From positions 2,578,250-2,642,249 of the forward strand of contig CP070638.1 in the NCBI GenBank assembly GCA_020354025.1: 64,000 bases of DNA, read 5' to 3'. Source of the DNA: Fidelibacterota bacterium (GTDB lineage Bacteria; Fidelibacterota; Marinisomatia; SCGC-AAA003-L08; TS1B11). The translations under genes and the position numbers were made by a program. Positions 26,461 through 33,003 of this stretch are shown piece by piece; the stretch's first letter is position 1; every line of letters starts with the position of its first letter. The notes beneath the pieces are model-generated. The model made no database searches, was not told the DNA's origin, and saw nothing but the letters and a program-made list of their open reading frames with translations.

Positions 26461-26496
26461 CCCAATCCTATCTTTTGTGAGTCGTTACGAATTCTC

Positions 26497-26526
26497 TTGA
26501 AAACATAACCAGAATGGGTGTATAAT
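26497..26526 (+). promoter_or_regulatory. Strong sigma70-type promoter giving a near-leaderless mRNA
   Basis: TTGAAA at 26497-26502 and a perfect TATAAT at 26521-26526 are spaced by 18 bp. The peroxiredoxin ATG starts only 10 bases after the -10 box, so transcription would begin about four bases before the start codon. No Shine-Dalgarno sequence is present. Confidence 0.7.
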
Positions 26527-26536
26527 TATCACGGAC

Positions 26537-27073
26537 ATGCGCCGTCTTAAACAAACTGGGCTGCTGATAGTTGTTGGCATAGTAATAATGTCTGGTTCAC
26601 TGCTAGGATCGCAAAACTCCTTGAAAGAAGGAGATTTAGCGCCGGACTTTTCATTACCTGACCAGGATGGTGTGAGCCACAGTCTCTCAGATTACAGTGG
26701 ACGGAAGGTACTGGTATATTTCTACCCCAAGGATGATACGCCGGGCTGCACCAAGGAGGCCTGCGGCCTCAGAGATGACTTCGAAGACTACCAAGCTGCC
26801 GATATCGTTATTCTGGGAATAAGCTATGATTCTCCCGAATCACACGATCAGTTCCGAGAGAAATATAACCTTCCATTTACACTACTAAGCGACGGCAAGA
26901 AGGAAGTCGCGGCATCCTACGGCACAAAGGGGATCTATCCCTTGGCTATCCGCCGCTCCTTTCTAATTGACGAAGAGGGGCGTATCCTGAAGATCATCAA
27001 GGATGTGGATATTACTACCCACAGTCAGGATGTCCTGGAATTCTTCCGCGAAGCAGCGTCCCAGTCCCAATAA
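26537..27073 (+). CDS. bcp: Exported BCP/PrxQ-type peroxiredoxin
   Basis: 178 residues. An N-terminal signal sequence or anchor (residues 7-25) precedes a thioredoxin-fold peroxiredoxin domain. The peroxidatic Cys71 lies in D-D-T-P-G-C-T-K-E-A-C with the resolving-type Cys76 five residues later, the atypical two-Cys arrangement of the bacterioferritin comigratory protein group. It should reduce peroxides in the periplasm using a thiol reductant, whereas most BCP proteins are cytoplasmic. It is read from its own promoter with almost no 5' leader. The methyltransferase gene follows after 7 bp. Confidence 0.92.
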   Translation: MRRLKQTGLLIVVGIVIMSGSLLGSQNSLKEGDLAPDFSLPDQDGVSHSLSDYSGRKVLVYFYPKDDTPGCTKEACGLRDDFEDYQAADIVILGISYDSPESHDQFREKYNLPFTLLSDGKKEVAASYGTKGIYPLAIRRSFLIDEEGRILKIIKDVDITTHSQDVLEFFREAASQSQ

Positions 27074-27080
27074 CCAGTGG

Positions 27081-27587
27081 ATGGCAGCGAACCGGCCTAC
27101 CACGGGCATCGGTTTCATCGGCGTGGCGGCAGCCATTGCCATATGGACGTTTTGCCTGTATCTACAGCGCCGCCTTCCCCTTCCACAGATGCACCTTTCA
27201 CCAGGTTGGCGCTGGGGGGTGAGCCTGCTGTTCTTTGCCGATGGCCTAGGGACGTTCATATGGAGCGCCATAACCCTGGTCAAGGCCAACCGGGAAAAAA
27301 GGCTGGCCAGCTCCGGACCCTATGCGCTGGTGCGCCATCCAATGTACGGGACCGTTTTATGGAGCGGTACCGCTGCGGTTGCTTTTTTCTTTCAATCCTG
27401 GCTCGTACTCCTGGGAGTTTTGCCACTCCACTTAGTCTGGATATGGCTGGTCCAGAAAGAAGAACAGGAGCTGCTGCAACGGTTCGGTGATACCTACCTG
27501 GAATATATAGAGGTGACGGGTCAATTCCTGCCCCGGATGGCAAGCCTGAAGAAAGTGGCCCAAGATCCGAGCGATACGGACGGATAG
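27081..27587 (+). CDS. ICMT-like isoprenylcysteine/phospholipid methyltransferase
   Basis: The ATG at 27081, just after the peroxiredoxin stop, starts a 168-residue protein with four to five membrane helices. The superfamily signature is present: L-A-S-S-G-P-Y-A-L-V-R-H-P-M-Y and E-E-Q-E-L-L-Q-R-F-G-D-T-Y-L-E-Y. An extended frame overlapping the peroxiredoxin gene by 70 bp is unlikely to be the start. It probably methylates a lipid-linked or hydrophobic acceptor with S-adenosylmethionine at the inner membrane. It is distinct from the other ICMT-like protein at 11589-12176. Confidence 0.85.
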   Translation: MAANRPTTGIGFIGVAAAIAIWTFCLYLQRRLPLPQMHLSPGWRWGVSLLFFADGLGTFIWSAITLVKANREKRLASSGPYALVRHPMYGTVLWSGTAAVAFFFQSWLVLLGVLPLHLVWIWLVQKEEQELLQRFGDTYLEYIEVTGQFLPRMASLKKVAQDPSDTDG

Positions 27588-27666
27588 CAGCCGCCGTTTC
27601 ACTTCCGGCCCTGTTAAATTCACAACAACTCGCTGATTATTGAAGCTACCGGCAGGAGATATCCTT

Positions 27667-29019
27667 ATGATACCGCCGCCAGATATTCAATCACATGAGC
27701 TGGCCCGAAAGGTCCTGAGGCTGGCGGTGCCGATCATGCTGGCGAGTCTTTCCCAGACCTTAATGAGTCTTATCGACATTGCCATGGTGGGCCGGCTGGG
27801 GGCCGCAGCCGTGGCTGCTGTTGGATTAGGAGGCATGCTCACCTACGCCTTCAGCTCATTCCTCAACGCTATTCAGGCCGGAGTCCAGACAGTAGTTGCC
27901 CGCCGGGTGGGGGAAGGTCGGCATAGTGAAGCGGTCGCGGCGTTGCGGAGTACCCTGTACTTTGCCCTGCTTACCGGTTCCGTTTTCGCCGGCCTGTACA
28001 TCTGGGCAGCCCGGCAGCTGCTGCCCATAATCAACGCTGACCAGGAAGTAGTGGTCTTAAGCACCGCTTACGTACAGCTACGGGGTATCAGTCTGGGACC
28101 GGTAATGGCAGGGTACGTTTTCTATGCCTTCTACAACGGTATCAGCCAGCCACGTATTCACCTAGTTGTATCAGTCCTGGCGAACACATTAAACGTGGTT
28201 CTGAATTATGGTCTGATCTTCGGCCGACTGGGCTTCCCAGAAATGGGTGCACCCGGAGCAGGATTGGCCACCACCCTATCGACCACCACGGCCTTCGTGC
28301 TCTATGCCCTCCTTACACGTACTGCCCGCATCCGTCACCAATACCCTGGCATCTGGACCTGGCCACATGAGATGAAGACTTTGATCAGGATTCTAAAGCT
28401 CTCACTGCCGATCAGCGTACAGAATTTCGGGGTTATGATCGGTTTCGCCGTGTTCATGGTGCTGATGGGTTGGGTGAGTACCGTGGCTCTGGCCGCCACC
28501 GAGATCATCATCAATATTCTCTCGTTCTCATTCATGCCGGCAATGGGTTTCCTCTATGCGACTCAGACTCTGGTGAGCGAGAATATCGGTCAGGGGCGGC
28601 ACCACCTCGCCGAGGGCGCTACCCGCGTAGCCACCTTGCTTTGCTTAATACTCATGGGAGCGATGGGCATTCTGTTTATATTATTCCCCCGGCCCATACT
28701 GCATATCTTTACACCGGATGAGGCCATAGTTACAGCTGGCGTATTGCCACTACAGATTCTGGGATTGGTCCAGTTTTTCGATGCCGTGGGCATGGTCCAT
28801 CACGGGGCCCTGGTAGGAGCTGGGGACAACACTTTTCAGGCTATAGGTGAAATGATAATCATGTGGCTGCTCTTTCTACCGGCCACTTATGTCACCAGCA
28901 TCCTGATGGACTGGGGCATTACAGGGGGCTGGGTCGCCCTGGCATTCTATATCGTCGCTTATGCGACAATGGCCTACCTGCGTTTCCGGTACGGACCATG
29001 GAAGCGAATCGTGGTCTGA
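27667..29019 (+). CDS. MATE-family efflux transporter
   Basis: The ATG at 27667 is preceded by AGGAGA at a normal distance; a TTG nine codons upstream lies before that site. The 450-residue protein has twelve predicted helices in two six-helix halves and MATE (NorM/DinF-like) sequence, e.g. L-A-V-P-I-M-L-A-S-L-S-Q-T-L-M-S-L-I-D in helix 1 and the equivalent L-S-L-P-I-S-V-Q-N in helix 7. It should expel cationic drugs or metabolites using Na+ or H+. It lies 79 bp after the methyltransferase gene. Confidence 0.93.
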   Translation: MIPPPDIQSHELARKVLRLAVPIMLASLSQTLMSLIDIAMVGRLGAAAVAAVGLGGMLTYAFSSFLNAIQAGVQTVVARRVGEGRHSEAVAALRSTLYFALLTGSVFAGLYIWAARQLLPIINADQEVVVLSTAYVQLRGISLGPVMAGYVFYAFYNGISQPRIHLVVSVLANTLNVVLNYGLIFGRLGFPEMGAPGAGLATTLSTTTAFVLYALLTRTARIRHQYPGIWTWPHEMKTLIRILKLSLPISVQNFGVMIGFAVFMVLMGWVSTVALAATEIIINILSFSFMPAMGFLYATQTLVSENIGQGRHHLAEGATRVATLLCLILMGAMGILFILFPRPILHIFTPDEAIVTAGVLPLQILGLVQFFDAVGMVHHGALVGAGDNTFQAIGEMIIMWLLFLPATYVTSILMDWGITGGWVALAFYIVAYATMAYLRFRYGPWKRIVV

Positions 29020-29148
29020 CACTGAAAGTTGGCATTGTTTCGACGGATTAAAATCGTTATGTTCCCGGCAGGATCTTTATTCTGGTAAAAGTAATGTAAT
29101 ATCTTATCAACCCTATGACGGGACGCATACGACTAAAAAGGGGGACGC

Positions 29149-29562
29149 ATGCAAAGAAGAAGTGTGAACAAGGTCATTCTAGTTGGGCACGTGGGGGCTG
29201 ATCCGGAACCGCGCTATACCTCTGCCGGTACGGCCGTAGTTAACCTGCGGATGGCGACTAACGAAGTATGGCGGGATCCCGAAGGAAAAGACCAGGAGTC
29301 CACCGAGTGGCACCGGGTCGTACTCTGGGGGAAGCAGGCCGAGTTTGCCGCCAATTATATCAAGAAGGGCCAGCTTATCTATGTGGAGGGGCGGCTTCAG
29401 ACGCGCACCTGGGAAGACCGTGACAAGGTTGAACGGCGCACCACTGAAGTGAGAGCCAATGTGATTACCCCCCTGGGTGGCCTGAAAGCCGGGGAGGGTG
29501 AAGTGGAGGATATCCAAGCCGTGAGCGAAGAACCTCCCGGCGACGATGATATTCCCTTCTAG
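29149..29562 (+). CDS. ssb: Single-stranded DNA-binding protein
   Basis: 137 residues. OB-fold core (~4-110) with [17 protein letters not shown] and [12 protein letters not shown], a short linker, and the acidic D-D-D-I-P-F tip that recruits partner proteins. It binds ssDNA as a tetramer in replication and repair. The linker is short compared with E. coli SSB (178 residues). AAGGGGGA precedes the ATG. The gene stands alone rather than between rpsF and rpsR, so it may be a second copy or the only one; this cannot be decided here. Confidence 0.95.
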   Translation: MQRRSVNKVILVGHVGADPEPRYTSAGTAVVNLRMATNEVWRDPEGKDQESTEWHRVVLWGKQAEFAANYIKKGQLIYVEGRLQTRTWEDRDKVERRTTEVRANVITPLGGLKAGEGEVEDIQAVSEEPPGDDDIPF

Positions 29563-29598
29563 GATCAACACCAAGATTGAAGACATCCGCGTTGATCC
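29562..29598. repeat. Inverted repeat after ssb
   Basis: GGATCAAC and GTTGATCC form a perfect 8-bp stem with a 21-nt loop immediately after the ssb stop. There is no T-run, so it is a weak candidate for a terminator or a 3' mRNA stabiliser. Confidence 0.4.
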
Positions 29599-29685
29599 GC
29601 CTGTCCCACCAATGTAGGGGTCAGCCTACGGATTGATATACTGCGATTTAACCGTGTAATTCTAGTTAGGCGGGAGACAAGTAAA

Positions 29686-29712
29686 ATGTTCAAGACAAAA
29701 AGGAGTGCATAA
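29686..29712 (+). CDS. Eight-codon leader ORF overlapping the RRM gene
   Basis: ATG at 29686, preceded by GGGAGA, opens an eight-codon frame (M-F-K-T-K-R-S-A) whose TAA shares its last base with the ATG of the RRM gene (TAATG). The A-A-A-A-A-G-G-A-G ribosome-binding site of the RRM gene lies inside it. The arrangement would couple translation of the two. No independent evidence of expression. Confidence 0.35.
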   Translation: MFKTKRSA

Positions 29713-29996
29713 TGAATATCTACATAGGGAATATGTCCCACGAGGTGACCGAGGAAGATTTGCAGCAGGCTTTTGAAGCCTTTGGGCAGGTCGAATCCGT
29801 CACTATTCTAAAAGACAGGTTCACCGGGGAATCAAGAGGATTCGGATTTGTGGAAATGCCCGTTAAGGAGGAAGCCCAGGCAGCGATCGAAGGCCTGAAT
29901 GCTCAGGAGATGAAGGGACAAGCTGTTAATGTTAATGAGGCTCGCCCTCGTGAAGATCGTAGGGGAGGAAGACGAGGTGGAGGGCGGCGTTTCTAG
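29712..29996 (+). CDS. RRM-domain RNA-binding protein
   Basis: 94 residues: a single RNA recognition motif with RNP2 I-Y-I-G-N-M (3-8) and RNP1 R-G-F-G-F-V-E-M (42-49), then a short Arg/Gly-rich tail (R-R-G-G-R-R-G-G-G-R-R-F). It matches the bacterial glycine-rich RRM proteins known from cyanobacteria and Bacteroidetes, often cold-responsive RNA chaperones. AAGGAG precedes the ATG. The 211-bp gap that follows holds no recognisable gene. Confidence 0.94.
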   Translation: MNIYIGNMSHEVTEEDLQQAFEAFGQVESVTILKDRFTGESRGFGFVEMPVKEEAQAAIEGLNAQEMKGQAVNVNEARPREDRRGGRRGGGRRF

Positions 29997-30207
29997 GAGG
30001 TAGCACCCGGAAAAATAGGGTCGGAGCAGGACTTCGCCTACCTCACGTGGGCAGGAGCGGAGGCTTGCCTTTGCTGCTGCGGCGTTCAGATGCTCATACA
30101 ATGCAATATCGCAGCGCCACAAATGAAAGTGCCTGTACGCTGATACCAGAAAATATTTTCGCATAATACCGGCCGGTCGAAAGGCTGGGCTTTTATAGGA
30201 GAACAAA

Positions 30208-30444
30208 ATGATTCAGTTACTCGACAAGGAAACGGGTGCACTTCTAGGTACGATCTCGGAAGAGGACCTGCAGTTTCTGATCGACAATCTTGAGGAAGAA
30301 TCTATAGATGACACTGATTACTATCTCAATCGCGTGACTCTGGAGATGTTGAAGGAAAAAGATGTAGGCCAGACGCTCATAGATCTCCTGGAAAGCGCCC
30401 TCGGGGATCGTGAAGACTTGGAGATTGAGTGGTCCCAGGATTAA
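30208..30444 (+). CDS. Small acidic protein of unknown function
   Basis: 78 residues with many Glu and Asp (I-S-E-E-D-L-Q-F-L-I-D-N-L-E-E-E). It resembles a family of short bacterial acidic proteins with D-Y-Y-L-N/I-N-R and a terminal A-L-G-D-R-E; I know no proven function for it. AGGAGAAC gives a good ribosome-binding site. It lies between the RRM gene and the HEAT-like gene, each with substantial gaps, so it may be its own transcription unit. Confidence 0.72.
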   Translation: MIQLLDKETGALLGTISEEDLQFLIDNLEEESIDDTDYYLNRVTLEMLKEKDVGQTLIDLLESALGDREDLEIEWSQD

Positions 30445-30484
30445 AAGCGATATCCGCCTGACCCGCGCAGGCAGCCGGCCGCGC

Positions 30485-30517
30485 TGATGCACAACAGCTA
30501 GCGCGTCGATCCGTTGG
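30485..30517. repeat. attC-like segment A
   Basis: T-G-A-T-G-C-A-C-A-A-C-A-G followed, 10 bases later, by G-A-T-C-C-G-T-T-G-G. The same order and nearly the same spacing recur at 31765-31799. The 3' part resembles the right half of integron attC sites, but the expected matching left half is not found, so the identification is weak. Confidence 0.3.
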
Positions 30518-30578
30518 CCGCGTCTGATAAGTGCAATAATACTAGTTACATACCGCAACCACACAGGGGAGGTATATC

Positions 30579-31232
30579 ATGCCTGATGTGCTCGATTTGA
30601 GCAAGGAAGGTCTCGATGCAGCCAGCATTGCCAGGCAGGCGCTTGCAGATGACAAGGTCTTCGAAGAATTGATTTACGGCATCTCTCCTGATAGAAAGAA
30701 GATCACCATCCGAGAAAATAGCTTCAGGGCTTTGATGCTCCTGTGCGAGAAGCACCCGGACCGGCTGTTGCCTCACTGGGAGTATCTCGTCGGGCTGCTA
30801 CAAAGCAACAACAGCTATTCCAAGTACGCCGCCATTCACATCATCGCTGCCATAGTGCCAGCCGATAAGCATGGATTGTTCGATAAGGCATTCGACATTT
30901 ACTACGACTTGCTCGACGACCGGAGCATCATGGTAGCAGCGCATGCAGCGGGCAGGTCTGGCAAGATCGCCCGGGCCAAGCCTGCACTACAGCCAAAGAT
31001 AACTGGGCGGCTGCTGAATATTGAGCAGACGCACTTCGATCAGGGCCGCCAGGACCTGATCAAGCCTTTTATCATTGAGTCCTTCGAGGAGTATTTTGAG
31101 CGGTCGCAGGATAAAGCGCAGATCCTTGCCTTTGTAAGGCAGCAGGTCAACTGCAGAAGTCCCAAAGCCAGGAAGCTGGCGAAAGCATTTCTTTATAAGT
31201 GGGAAGGGGCAGAGGGGACGGAAGGCACCTGA
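30579..31232 (+). CDS. HEAT-like alpha-solenoid protein
   Basis: 217 residues, predicted all-helical, with repeated helix pairs of HEAT/Armadillo character (N-S-F-R-A-L-M-L-L-C-E-K-H-P, Y-A-A-I-H-I-I-A-A-I-V, V-A-A-H-A-A-G-R-S-G-K-I-A). Such solenoids usually bind proteins. A GGGGAGG site precedes the ATG. The last few residues (A-E-G-T-E-G-T) are low complexity. No enzyme motif is visible and the function is unknown. Confidence 0.75.
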   Translation: MPDVLDLSKEGLDAASIARQALADDKVFEELIYGISPDRKKITIRENSFRALMLLCEKHPDRLLPHWEYLVGLLQSNNSYSKYAAIHIIAAIVPADKHGLFDKAFDIYYDLLDDRSIMVAAHAAGRSGKIARAKPALQPKITGRLLNIEQTHFDQGRQDLIKPFIIESFEEYFERSQDKAQILAFVRQQVNCRSPKARKLAKAFLYKWEGAEGTEGT

Positions 31233-31273
31233 AGATGATCTAGACTGTTAGTTGCCAATAGGAGATCGAGGAA

Positions 31274-31744
31274 ATGATTGAAAATATTCCATCCCTGCTG
31301 AAAGCATTAGGGTCAGCTGGCCCGGCACTCGAGGCTTTCACCAATTGGCGCGCAAAGGCGAGAGGTGGGGCAAGATCCTTAGTTGAAGAGTTAAAAGAAA
31401 ATTCACGCTACTTTTGGCTGTTTTTAGAGCAGGATGTAGAGCTAAAGGAGATAATTCCTCAACTCTCCACTTCTGAGTACGATCGCCTTTGCAGAGAAGG
31501 TTTCAATTTCAATGCTTTAAAAAGGAAGAAAATCCCCAATAATATTTCATTGGAAGGTACTGATTTATCGTCATGGCAAGGGAAAACCACAAATGACTTA
31601 GTATCAAGTATATATGACAAGATTAAGGATTTGAAAACGATATATCCATATACAGCTAAGAGTAAGAATGTTCAATGGAAAAGGCGGATTAAAAATATTC
31701 AAAAAAGAATCCTATTACTTCAAACACATGTCAGCAGCAAATAA
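31274..31744 (+). CDS. Hypothetical protein, AT-rich gene
   Basis: 156 residues, Lys/Ser/Asn-rich and helical, with a Gly/Ala-rich start (S-A-G-P-A-L-E-A-F) and a basic C-terminus (W-K-R-R-I-K-N-I-Q-K-R). No family was recognised. Codon use is strongly AT-biased compared with its neighbours, a sign of recent acquisition. It lies between two similar attC-like segments together with the HEAT-like gene, so it could be a cassette-borne gene. GGAGATCGAGGAA precedes the ATG. Confidence 0.65.
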   Translation: MIENIPSLLKALGSAGPALEAFTNWRAKARGGARSLVEELKENSRYFWLFLEQDVELKEIIPQLSTSEYDRLCREGFNFNALKRKKIPNNISLEGTDLSSWQGKTTNDLVSSIYDKIKDLKTIYPYTAKSKNVQWKRRIKNIQKRILLLQTHVSSK

Positions 31745-31764
31745 GCCCCTGCGGCAGACGATGC

Positions 31765-31799
31765 TAATGCACGGCAGTCGAGCCGCTTAATCCGTTAGG
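31765..31799. repeat. attC-like segment B
   Basis: T-A-A-T-G-C-A-C-G-G-C-A-G, then A-A-T-C-C-G-T-T-A-G-G-T. GTTAGGT fits the GTTRRRY core of integron attC sites, and G-C-G-G-C at 31751 pairs with G-C-C-G-C at 31782. The complementary ACCTAAC left core is missing. It starts just after the AT-rich gene. Confidence 0.35.
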
Positions 31800-31894
31800 T
31801 AACAGTTACACAGCCTGTCAACGAGCTGACGGGCTATAAAGTCCTCCTCCCTTCGGTGCCAAAACCCAATCGTATCTTCCCCCAGCCGCAAGCC

Positions 31895-32422
31895 TTATTG
31901 GAACTGACTGAAGTCAAAGTGGGGGACATATGATTCCGCCACCAGGACGCCGTTAACTGCCAGACCCTCGGTATGTGCCAGGATAGCGGCGTCCTGGAGG
32001 TAGCCGCAGACAGGTCGGCCTCGTGAGTCAGGCAGCGGGTTGTCCTCTGCTGCGTCATAACGCGCTCCCAGTGAAACTACTTCCAGGCCGAGCTCGCCGG
32101 TGGGAACGTTGTAGAGCTGGCTCACGTCGATAAACGGTTCCCGCATAACCGCTCCCAGTCCCCGTAGAGGATTCGCCCCCGACCGGTTCACTCCATCGGT
32201 GACATAGGACCACTCGCGCCCATCCGGGAAACGGGCAAGATCGAAAACCGTGACCGGTTGATCCCCCACATCCTCCCTGATACGGCGGAATAAGAGGAGC
32301 ATTTTTTCGGGATCGGCCTGATCGAAATGGATGATCCTGATGCCAGGATTCGATTTGAGTCTCGCTGCTGCCGTGGCCCGGGAAAAATGGGGCGTCCAGA
32401 CCCAGACCGGGGAACTCGACAT
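31895..32422 (-). CDS. Hypothetical protein with a PNP-like motif
   Basis: 175 residues. A segment at ~75-107 reads D-G-V-N-R-S-G-A-N-P-L-R-G ... F-I-D-V-S-Q-L-Y, the pattern of purine nucleoside phosphorylases (D-H-I-N-x-x-G-x-N-P-L-x-G ... F-x-D-x-x-x-x-Y). The protein is much shorter than PNP (~270 residues) and lacks the N-terminal phosphate-binding glycine loop, so it is either a diverged truncated relative or a chance resemblance. Its ATG overlaps the yggT stop by one base (TGATG), showing coupled translation. Confidence 0.6.
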   Translation of the reverse strand: MSSSPVWVWTPHFSRATAAARLKSNPGIRIIHFDQADPEKMLLLFRRIREDVGDQPVTVFDLARFPDGREWSYVTDGVNRSGANPLRGLGAVMREPFIDVSQLYNVPTGELGLEVVSLGARYDAAEDNPLPDSRGRPVCGYLQDAAILAHTEGLAVNGVLVAESYVPHFDFSQFQ

Positions 32423-32727
32423 CAGCCTGACAGCTGGTAGCCGAACCGGATGATACTGCTGATCAACCAGCGATCAATAATATATAGCCCTGCCAAAGCG
32501 ATAAAGGGGGAGAAGTCAAGACCCCCTAACATGGTAGGGATAATCGCCCGGATGGGCCGGTAGATGGCTTCAGTGATGGAATATAAAATGCGTGTTAGCT
32601 GGTTAAGCGGCAGGCTGATATTTAACCAGGACAGAACCACTTGGACAATAATGAGCAGCTCCAGGATCCCGACAGCGAAATGTATCAGCTGACCAAGCGC
32701 TACCAGCAGGTTGCCAAGGAAATACAT
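32422..32727 (-). CDS. YggT-family membrane protein
   Basis: 101 residues from the ATG at 32725-32727; an in-frame GTG at 32760 is an alternative start. Two pairs of hydrophobic helices and the YggT signature: V-V-L-S-W-L-N after helix 1 and I-Y-R-P-I-R-A-I-I-P in the centre. YggT proteins are inner-membrane proteins linked to osmotic resistance and, in chloroplasts, to cofactor assembly; in bacteria they often sit near septation genes, which is not so here. Confidence 0.88.
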   Translation of the reverse strand: MYFLGNLLVALGQLIHFAVGILELLIIVQVVLSWLNISLPLNQLTRILYSITEAIYRPIRAIIPTMLGGLDFSPFIALAGLYIIDRWLISSIIRFGYQLSG

Positions 32728-32771
32728 CAGAAATGGATGATTGTCGTCATGAGAAATCACAAATACCAGAA

Positions 32772-32984
32772 TTATGGCCCATAGTCAGCCGTTGTAAGGT
32801 GCCAAGATAAAGCGTCAATTGCAACAGGATTTTCCGGTATGGTAAGAGCACCTGCCGTCCGGTTAAGAAACTCACTTACTCCGGTACGAAAATTTGTATT
32901 TTCAGGAAAGTCAAGGAGCTGTTTTATTGCTGTGATAGATGATAGCAGGGGCATTTTTTCCGGCAAGTCTACGGGGTGTTGCAT
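32772..32984 (-). CDS. Possible small protein upstream of yggT
   Basis: An open frame of 70 codons, ATG at 32982-32984, co-directional with yggT and ending shortly before it. It has no ribosome-binding site and no recognisable domain, and it covers most of the region that should carry the promoter of the divergent subtilase gene. It may be spurious. Confidence 0.28.
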   Translation of the reverse strand: MQHPVDLPEKMPLLSSITAIKQLLDFPENTNFRTGVSEFLNRTAGALTIPENPVAIDALSWHLTTADYGP

Positions 32985-33003
32985 TAATGGGTGATTCTAC
33001 CTG

